NCBI GenBank assembly: GCA_020636475.1
Contig: JACJXU010000007.1
Coordinates: forward strand, 73,934 to 137,933
DNA: 64,000 bases
Direction of reading: 5' to 3'
From: Chitinophagales bacterium
GTDB lineage: Bacteria > Bacteroidota > Bacteroidia > Chitinophagales > UBA2359
Part shown: in pieces, positions 1 to 10,300 of the stretch
How positions within the stretch are numbered: position 1 is the first letter of the stretch
Layout of the letters: each line of letters begins with the position of its first letter
Translations under genes and position numbers: made by a program
The notes under the pieces: generated by a model
What the model saw: only the letters and a program-made list of their open reading frames with translations
What the model was told of the DNA's origin: nothing
Databases searched by the model: none

Positions 1-3000
1 GATATTCCTTCACAACCTGCGCCATTGTTTACATATACAGCATAACTTCCAGCTTCTGTTACTGCAAGGCTCGCAGTAGTTGCCGTAGGAATAAGTGCTC
101 CATCTTTATACCATTTATAGTTAGAATAATTTCCGGGTATAGAAAGAAGTGTACTTCCTCCTTCGCAGAAGTCGCCAGAACTTATTACTATTTCCGGTGT
201 AGGGGTACTATTGGTAGATAGTACTAAAATTGGCGAACTTGCCGTACAACCGTTGTTGTCGGTTACAGTTACATATACATTGGCACTGGTTTGCAAAAGA
301 ATACTGTTCGTATTATTACCATTTACAATGGTATTATTTAGATACCAAACATAATTTACAAAACCAGCATCGGCGGTAAGTGTAAACACATTTCCATCAC
401 AGAAATTGCCTTCGCTACTTACGCTGATATTTACGGTAGGATTACTATGAATAGTAATTTCGGTAGGTGCTGAAACAGCATTACAGCCACCAATGGTTTG
501 TACACTTACGGTATAGGTTCCACTGGCGTATGCGGTATAAGTATTTGCACTACTTTGCTGTACAATAACACCTTGCTCATTTTGCCAAGTATATTGATTG
601 TAACCCGCAGTAGCCGTCAGTAATATGCCGCCATTGCCACATATTTCAGGATTTGATACGCTTATTTGAGGAATTGCCGCACTATTTACATTAATAGTAA
701 TGGATTCGCTGGCAGTACAACCTTCTTCACTTACAATAGTAGCGGTGTAGGTAGTCGTTGCATTTGGTGTGGCAATAGGATTGGCACAAGTAGTACAACT
801 TAATCCTGTAGCCGGCGACCAAGTTATTTGGCTTGCATTGCTATTGATAAATAAAATACTGCTTTCGCCCACACAAATTTGTGTATCGGTAGCACCAATA
901 TTTACCGGAGGAATTTCTTTTATTTCTACTTGTACACCATTAGAAGTATTGCTGCAACCATTAGCATTGATTGCTTCTACTACATAGGTTCCGTTTAGGA
1001 TAGCGTTGTAAGTATTAGAAGTTCCGGTTTGTACTAACGCATTGCCATTGCGATACCAGTTGTATTGACTATAACCAAAAGTAGCCGTTAGTGTTACAGG
1101 TTGGTTATTATTTTGGCAAATTTCTGTGTAAACAGGTGTTAAAGCTACTTGCGGTAGCGGTAATACTTCAATTTGAATTGCAGAAGATACGGCACTACAA
1201 TTATTCAGGTCAGTAACAGCTACGGTATAGTTGCCACTTTGCGTAACGGTAAGTGTATTGTCAACAGCAGTCGAAATCGCTGCTCCGTTTCTAAACCACT
1301 GAATATTGGCAAAATTGCCTAATACTGCAAGTGTGGTAGATTCTCCCTGACAGAATTCGATATCACCTACCAATACAGTTGGTTCGGGATTATCGCTTAC
1401 ATTTACAAACACACTTGCCGATGCTCCAACACAACCATTATAATCCGTTACTTCTACAAATACCATTGCGGTATTGGAAAGCACAATACTCGGACTGGTT
1501 TGTCCGGCAGCGGCTTGTCCGTTTATATACCATTGGTAAGCAGCATAGTCAGAGGTTGTTTGTAAAGAAACATTACCGCCTTCACATAAGTTTAGTTCTC
1601 CTAATAAACTAATAGTAGGCTCCGGATTTTCATTGATAGATAAACTTACTGTATTTGACTGTGCAGGGCATTGTTCCGCATCGCTTACTTCTACACTATA
1701 TGTTCCGGCAATTCCCGTAGTTAAGGTATTGCTACTTCCGGCTTGCACTAAAGTGATGCCGTTTAAGTAGAATTTATAGTTGTCGAAACCTTGCGTTGCA
1801 GTTATTAACGTAGTCTCACCTGCGCAAACACTTTCTTCGCCTATATTTAAAACAATATTCGGTGTAGGTTTTACCACTATGGTTACTGATTCTGATTTTT
1901 CGCAACCATAGCTGTCGGTAATGGTAAGGGTATATGTAGTAGTCTGGGTTGGGGTAGCTACTGGTCTTGCACACGTTAAGCAATTCAAGCTACCATTGTT
2001 TGGCATCCACGAAAAGGTTTCCGCATTGGCATTCGCATCAAATTCTACTACCTCGCCCGGACAAATTTCGTATTTATCTGCCGTTAAATTCACAGGTAAT
2101 GAAGGCGGTACCAATACATTTACGGTTTCGCCGGACATTGCTTTACAACCTTTGTCGTTAGTTACTTCTACAGAGTAAATGCCTGTACTGTAGGCTTCAA
2201 ATGTTTGTAATGCTGCACCCTGCCCTACTATTTCCACTCCATTGTAGTACCAAGTGTAGTATGCGTAGGATTCCTGAACGGCTAAAACAACCGGAAGGTC
2301 TGTCTCGCCACAAACTAAGAAAGAAGTTTCCACCAAATGAGGTGTCGGCAACGGATTTACAATTATTTGTACCACAGGCGATGTTCCTTCACAACCCGCC
2401 AAATCATTTACATATACCGTATAAGCACCGGATTGACTCACTTCAAGATTGTTGTCTGTACCCGTAGGAATAGCAACATTGTTTCTATACCATTGAATTT
2501 CTCCATATACGCCCTGAACGGCTAATGTTGTTGTTTCGCCAACGCATATTTCTGTAACCGGAGCAATAATTACCGGATTGGGTAATGGATTGGTATTTAC
2601 TACTACAGTACTTGATTGTGCTACACAGCCGTTGCTGTTCGTTGCTACAACATATACGTTGGCAGAATTACTCACTTCAAACTGATTGTTGGCACCACTT
2701 TGCAACAATATACCATTGGCATACCACTGATAATTGCTAAAGTTATTATTTGCCTCTAACATTACGGAGCCGCCTTCGCAGAAAGTATTTTGACTCAAAA
2801 ACTCAATACTAACCGTTGGTTGCTCATAGAACGAAATAGCTACCATATTCGACGTTGCAGGGCAACCCGTCGCGCCGATAGCCGTAACATAGTACGAGCC
2901 ACCGACTTGTGTTGTAAATACGGACGAAGCACCGTTTTGTACAATTACGCCATTTTCTTTGTACCATGTGTATTGCACATATCCACCACTGGCTTGCAAA

Positions 3001-6000
3001 CTTATAGATTCCCCTTGGCAAACAGCTATATCACCCAAAACGCTAATTGATGGCGCAACGGTATTGAGTACCTGAACCGTAACTTGGTCAGTTGCTGTAC
3101 AACCTTCTTCATCTGTGATACTTACCGTATAAGTGGTAGTCTGAGTTGGTGTCGCCACAGGATTAGGACAATTTAAGCAATTTAAACTTTGTACCGGAGA
3201 CCAACTAATATTGCTTGCATTTGAATTTACAAACAGTTGTGTGCTCTCGCCCAAACAAATTTGTGTATCCGTAGCTCCCGCATTTACCGGTGGGATTGAT
3301 TTTAATAAAATATTTGCACCGTTTGACTGCCCTTCACAACCATTTTCATTGATAACCTTAACGGTATATGTTCCACTTTGACCCGCATTATACGTATTCG
3401 ATGAACTGGATTGAACCAATGCTCCACCATTTAAATACCAATTGTATGTACTATAGCCCGGCGTTGCCGTAAGCAGTACGGTTTCGCCATCTTCTTGGCA
3501 AATTTCTGTATTTACAGGTACTACGGCTACTTGCGGTAGTGGATTTACAACGATATTGATGGCAGATGAAGTAGCAGAACATCCTTCAAAATCGGTAACA
3601 CTTACAGTGTATGCGCCCGATTGTACAGCAAAATAATTGTTGGAAGTTCCGGTTGGAATAATACTTCCGTTTAAGTACCATTGTACACTGGCGTAGCCAC
3701 CTAAAACGGCTAATTCTGCTGTTTCGCCTTGACAAATTTCTGTTTGCTCCGCTAAAACACTAGGTTGAGGATTAGAATTTACGTCTATATACACTACGGA
3801 AGATGTTCCTTCACAACCATTTTCATCGGTAACTTTTACATATACATTTCCACTTTGCGAAATAGTTACAACATTGTTATTAGCTCCGTTAATTACATTA
3901 TCATTCAAATACCAAACGTACGCGCTGTAAACTTCTGTATTAATACTTACAGAACCACCTTCACATAAGTTGATATTGCCGGCAATATTAAGGCTTGGTG
4001 TTGGCAAATCGTGTACAATTAATGATTGAGGCGAAGATGGTTTACTACAACCATATTGGTTGGTAGCGATTACCGTATAAACACCTGCTTCGGAAGTAAC
4101 TAACACATTGTTAGTGCCTGATTGTACTAAGGTAATACCATTGCGATAGAAATCGTAGTTTTGGAATCCGGCAGTAGCCACCATCGAAGAAATCTGACCT
4201 TCGCATATTTCCGGATCTGTAATCGTTAAATTAACATTAGGTTCCGGATGAACTATAATGGTTACAGACTCGGTTTTTTGACAACCAAAATCATCGGTTA
4301 TAGTTAGTGTATAAGTGGTAGTTTGTGTTGGTGTAGCAACAGGTCTTGCGCAAGTTAAACAACTCAAGCTACCGTCATTTGGTGTCCAAGCGAAAATTTC
4401 GGCATTGGCATTCGCATCAAATTCTACTACCTCGCCCGGACAAATTTCATATTTATCTGCCGTTAAGTTCACCGGCATATCGGGAACAACAGTTATTTCT
4501 GCTGCATCGCCCGTGATGCCTTTACAACCATTGGCATTGGTTACTTCTACGGTATAAATTCCTGCATCGTAAGCCTGATAAGTAGAAGTGGTATTGCCTT
4601 GTGCAACTACTTGTACACCATTTTTATACCAAGTATAATAATTGTAGTTTCCGGCAACTACCAAGGTAATAGGTAATTGGTCATTTCCACAAACCAAAAA
4701 TTCTGTTTCGAGGAATTGTGGTTGGGGCAATGGATTTACGCTTATGCTCACAGGTGCAGAAGTACCTTCGCATCCATTTAAATTATTTACATAAACGGTA
4801 TAATTTCCTGCCTGACTTACTTCGATAATTGAAGAAGTTGCCGTAGGAATAAGTTGGTCATTTAAGTACCACTGTACAAAAGGATATGCACCTTGAACGG
4901 CTAAAGTTGCTGTTTCGCCAGCACATATTTCGGTGATAGGTGCAATAATTTGTGGCTGTGGCAAAGGTGTTGTAATTATTTGTACCGGAACAGCCGTTCC
5001 CTGACAAGCGTTTACATCGGTTGCTACTACGGATACTTCAGTCGTTTGGGCTATTGTTATTTGGTTGGAAGCACCGTTTTGAGTGGCTACACCATTTACA
5101 AACCATTGGTAACTAACGTAACCCGCCGTAGCAATAGCCGTAACACTTCCGCCTTCGCAGAAAGTATTGTCGCCCCCTAACATTATGGCAACTTCCGGTG
5201 TTGGATTAAATTCAATTTCTATATCGTTGGAAATATTGCTACAACCATTGGCATCTGTTACTTCTAAACTGTAAATACCGGGTTCGGAAACAGTTATTGT
5301 ACTTTGATTTGCCTGATAAATAAGTAAACCATTGCGCAACCACTGACGAGTCGCATAGTTTCCAGCAGATGATGTAAGCGATACTGTTTCACCCTCGCAT
5401 ACAGGATTTGTTCCTGCGGTGATGCTCACCTGCGGAAGTGGATATACGGTAATTGGAATTTCAAAAGTTTGTCCCGGACAATTATTGTCGCTTACTACGG
5501 CATAATAATTACCGTTTTGGCTCACAATTAACTCTTCGTTAGTAGCATTAGGAATAGCCGTACCGTTTCTATACCATTGGTAGGTTTCGTGCGGTTCTGT
5601 AAGCGTGAGTATAATATTTTCTCCTTCACAGAATTGTTGTTCGCCATCTACTTCAATGCCGGGTTGTGGAATTGGATAAACGGTAATGGTAAATGTTTCA
5701 GACATTACTTCGCAACCATCGAAAGTTTGAGCAGTTACAAAATAAGTGCCGCCGGTAGAAGCAACGAAACTATTGAGCGAGCCGCTTACTATGGCTCCAT
5801 TGTGATACCATGTATAATTGAAAAATCCTGATGCTACTTGTAAATTGGCTGTTTCGCCTTCGCAAATATCTTGGATAGGATTAGTTAGTAAACTTAAAGT
5901 CGCATTAGGCGGTAAAATATTGGCTGTTGCAGGAGTTGATGTTCCACTACAACCATTGTTATCGCTTACATAAACCAAGTAATTTCCGGAAACAGTGGTA

Positions 6001-7330
6001 GTAAATACATTTCCTGTACCCAATACGATACCACTTGGTGGAGGATTATTGGCATTGTACCACTGAATTTGCGCATAATTGCCAAATACGGCAAAAGTAA
6101 CACTTTGTCCTTCACAGACGGTGGTAGAACCAACAGCACTAATTTGTGGTGGCGTAAATTGATGGACAGTAATGGTTACTGGGTCGGAAATAACTTCGCA
6201 ACCATTTAAATCTATTGCTTTTATCGCGTAAGTTCCCGATTGAGAAACAGTTAAAGTATTTCCCGCTGCGGAAATAACGTTGCCGTTGAGCGTCCACATA
6301 TATTCATCAAAAATATTGGGAACACTTAATACTACACTTTCTCCTGTACACAAATCTGTATCATTATTGGCTACGGTAATGTTAATAGCTTGTAGGGAAT
6401 GTACCGTTACAATAATCGGTTCTGACGAGCCATTACAACCGTTTTCATCTGTGGCAGTTACAAAATAGTTGCCGGAGGTACTAGTTGTGAAAGACAGACC
6501 CGTATGAACTGGCTGTGCCGGAGGTGGATTATTTTCTGTGTACCATTGCACATTGGTATAATTTCCGGCAATAAAAAGCGTAACGCTTTCGCCGCCACAA
6601 ACTTCAGTTTCTCCATTGGCAAGAATAGTAGGTTTTACATACTCATTAATTGTTACAGGAATAGGTGGCGATGAAACGCCTTCACATTGATTGGCAGTAT
6701 TAGAAACTACTACTACATAATAATCGCCCGAAACCGTTGGGGCAAAAAGTTGGTTGCTACCCACCGGAATAGGTGCTGTAGGATTTGACGCATCAAACCA
6801 AGCGTAGGAATAATATCCTGCTCCTGCATCTAATACAATTTCTCCTGCTCCGGCACACGTACTCAAATCACCGCTTACAATTACTTCTGGCTCAGGCAAT
6901 GGCTCTGTTTCTATTGTTATACTATAGGTAGCATCACAACCATATGCATCTAAATACGATAAAATATAAGTAGTAGTACCTACTGGTGGTGTAATAATTG
7001 GATTTGAAACATAAGGATTGCCAAAACCATTAAGTGGCAACCAGCTATACTGCGACCCACCCGCAGGTCCATTAAGTTGAATACTCTGACCTTCACAAAC
7101 ACTTTGGGCATTTGCCGTTATATTGTTGGAAGGAGTAATAGTAATGGTTACAGACTGCGACGAAGTACAAGACGTAGATAAATTGCCGCGCTGTGTTATA
7201 AGCGTATAAGTCTGCGTAATAGGTTGATTGGTATTGTTTTCTAAACTAAATATCGGATTGGCACAATCTGTACAACTTAAATGATTGCCATAATTGTCAT
7301 TATAAATCCAAGTATAATGATAGCCTGGCA
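1..7330 (-). repeat. about 30 tandem ~238-bp Ig-like domain repeats
   Basis: On the plus strand the anticodons of a conserved Gly-Cys pair recur at about 15, 245, 480, 715, 950, 1190, 1425, 1665, 1905, 2140, 2390, 2625, 2865, 3105, 3345, 3580 and onward, a period of about 238 bp (79-80 residues). Two domain types alternate. Most are Ig-like with a WY-x-NG core. Every fifth copy (about 715, 1905, 3105, 4290) is a variant with a CxxCxxP...ATP...TTTYT segment. Two further variant copies occur near 6940 and 7150. Copies are divergent at DNA level, so the array is old or under diversifying change. Confidence 0.85.
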
Positions 7331-10300
7331 CAGCGACACAACCCAGTTCAATAGAAGCACCGGAACACACACTTACATCGTCCGATACATTGTCGTATTG
7401 TACTTCGGGGAAAAATAAATTGCTAGGCAAACAAACACAGTTTTCACTATCATCAACATAGAGTAATAAGGGACAAGCCTGTCCGCCTGATACCAAAATA
7501 GACCGTTCAATATTTATAATTTGTCCGGCATTAATTACATCGGTGTAAACATAAGTGTCCAACAACGCGTCGGCTGCATCGTACACACCATTGGCATTCG
7601 CATCGTGGATATATTTTATGGTTAAATAATCGCCGGGAAGCGTAGCAATACCATAATTTTGCAAAGCAATATTGGTATTGAGCTGTTCAAACGGACCGCC
7701 TGAACAAGTAGCATATATGTCGGTTTGGTTTTGTAAAAACTGTAAGTTAGGCTTTTCTACCGTTAAATTGAAGATAGAATTTCCGGTGAGAATTTCTACG
7801 AAACAAACCTGATAACCCGGCTCGGCAATATCACCGCAACCTAAGAATCCAAAGGTGTAAGTTTCAATACCAAACCCTTGCGAGCCACAACTTTCAGCAT
7901 AATTGGTGGCATCTACCTTAAAGTCCACCTGAGCAATAGCATTTACAGGCATATTGGGCGGAAGTTGCCAGTTTAGTTCTTGAAAACCATCGGCTATTTC
8001 TACAATAGACGGTTCTTCCAAAGCCCAGTTGGCAGGCGACACAGCAACACTTGTTCCGGGAACATACGAAAGTCCTTGTGGCATACGCACGCGAATGAAA
8101 TCGTAAGCTCCGATAGGTGCCGGACCAAAGTTTTGGGCTATCGCCGAAAAATTAACCGGTTCGGGATTACAAGGTTGAATAGGGTCGGCAGTAAGCACCA
8201 ACTGTGTATTGTAGGGAGGCTCGGCTCCTTCAATTATTTGTTCGGCTCCTTGCAAAGCTCCATTAGAGAATTTGCCGCAGGCATTTATACCAAAAGCTCT
8301 GAACCTAAAAATATCACCGCTGCGGAAATCACAATTTGTTTTTACCTCAAAACGAATTTTAAACCGATTGAGTAAATCATCGGGCGTAGGAATACCTACT
8401 AAACCATTTTCTGCTAAAATAGTATTAAATTCCGTAGCATCAAAGCGATACACAATACCCAAAATATTGGTGTCAATGGGTTCGGGAATTACGCTGATAG
8501 GAATATAAGGTGCATCAAAAGGATAAGCAAAAGAGAAACTGTTTTCTACAAACTCTGCTCCTTGAAGCGGTAAAATAATGTCAAATTTTATATCATAAAT
8601 AGTTCCTAAACTTACATTTTTAAATTCTAATTCAAAAAACGCATCACTACAAAGGTCAATAGGCCCTGAACTATCTAAAAGATTCGCTTGCATAGAAGCC
8701 GGCTCGGGTTGCAATAAAAGTAAAGTTTTTACTTCTTTGTTGGGACAAGCATTACTAAGATTCGGGTTGATGAAATTTCCGAGACAATTCCAACCCATTC
8801 TTACCTTTATTTCGTCCACTTCGCAAGTAGAGTAAGTGGCTGTAAGTTTGAAAACTCGACAATTATCTCCATCAAATGGTCCCATATTTACCCAAACGTT
8901 TTGATTGTTATTGTAGCTGCTTAAAGTATAATTAATAGGATTTTGCGTATCGGTTACTTCTTCAATTTCTGTAAAATTAATAGCTCCGCTTTCCGATTCA
9001 AAAGCTAACCAACTGAAACCAGCATCGTATTCTGCGACATTACATACTTCAATTAACCATGAGGCTTCTTTATTGATACCTTGCACTACTGGCGTAAGAT
9101 TATTTAACACAAATTGTGGCGGACGATACAATACAATCGCAGAAGATTCGGCTTCCATTTGCGTTACACAACTTGGGTCGAAGGCATTGGCGTAGTAGTT
9201 GTCGTCAATGCTGTATTGATACGTAATGAGTCCATTACCATTTGCCTGACAAGAGGGGCGTAATTCAAAATGAAATCTATATACAAGTCCTCCTTCCGTT
9301 TTATCGGGTATAGGCCACTGCGCTTCAATATTTTCAAAACGCAGAATAGTACCATTGGCTTGAATAAGCGGATCGGTAGGAAAACTAATCCATTGGTCGC
9401 CCACTTTCGCTTCTACCAAGCCACTGCTTTGAATGTATGAAAAACCTTCGGGCAAGCCGAATACCGTTGCATTTAGATTACCAAACCAAGGACGATATTC
9501 TAATAGAAAATCATCACCGCCTGTTGCGGGAATTTCCAGAAAACCATCTACCATTATTTCGCCACTACAACCATATTGTTCTTGTGTAACTCTGCTAAGC
9601 GGCATTACGGCAGGATTGGCGATATAGAAGTCCGCTATTTTTGATTTACAGCCATAATTCTGACCATTCTCTTTTCCAAAAATGCCTCCTACAAATTGCG
9701 TAAGCGTCATATCACTACCATAACCATTAGCTTCGGTAACTTTGAAGTTGATAATTGCTTGAAGTTGATCTGTTTCATATAAAAACATTTCGTTATTAGC
9801 TAAACAATTACTGAAATCAAAATCCAAATAAATTACATCATTGCCTAATATATCTTGCGTAACAGTTTGCGTTGGTGAAGGAATAGCACACGTAAGCGGT
9901 AATCCATTTACAATAAAAGTTGCATTTAAATACTCCAAAGGCAATTCATTATTGGGCGTATAAATTGCCAAACGTGCTCCGGCACCACTCAAACTATCTA
10001 TGCCTACCAACTGATCTACCGTTCCATTAACAGTAACTTCTATATGGTCGCAGGTGTAGGCTCTGTCTAATTCGATACCTTGCATATTGGCATTGGCTAA
10101 AGTAGTCATGCTATTATCAATCCAGCCAAAAGTTGTTCTTTCGACATTGATAGCTTCAGTTACTACTCCCGTACAATTTCCTACACCACACTCATTGTCT
10201 ATTAGTATCACATAAGAGTCGCAAGCGCGCGAAGAATAACAGTTGGCACAAGCACAACTATATACTACCTGAAAATCTATATTTTCCTGAATAATAGGTC

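Noticed and set aside
1-7330. Regular period that could suggest a CRISPR or satellite array
   Set aside because: The period is about 238 bp, copies diverge at DNA level, and the translated frame keeps a protein-domain pattern throughout.
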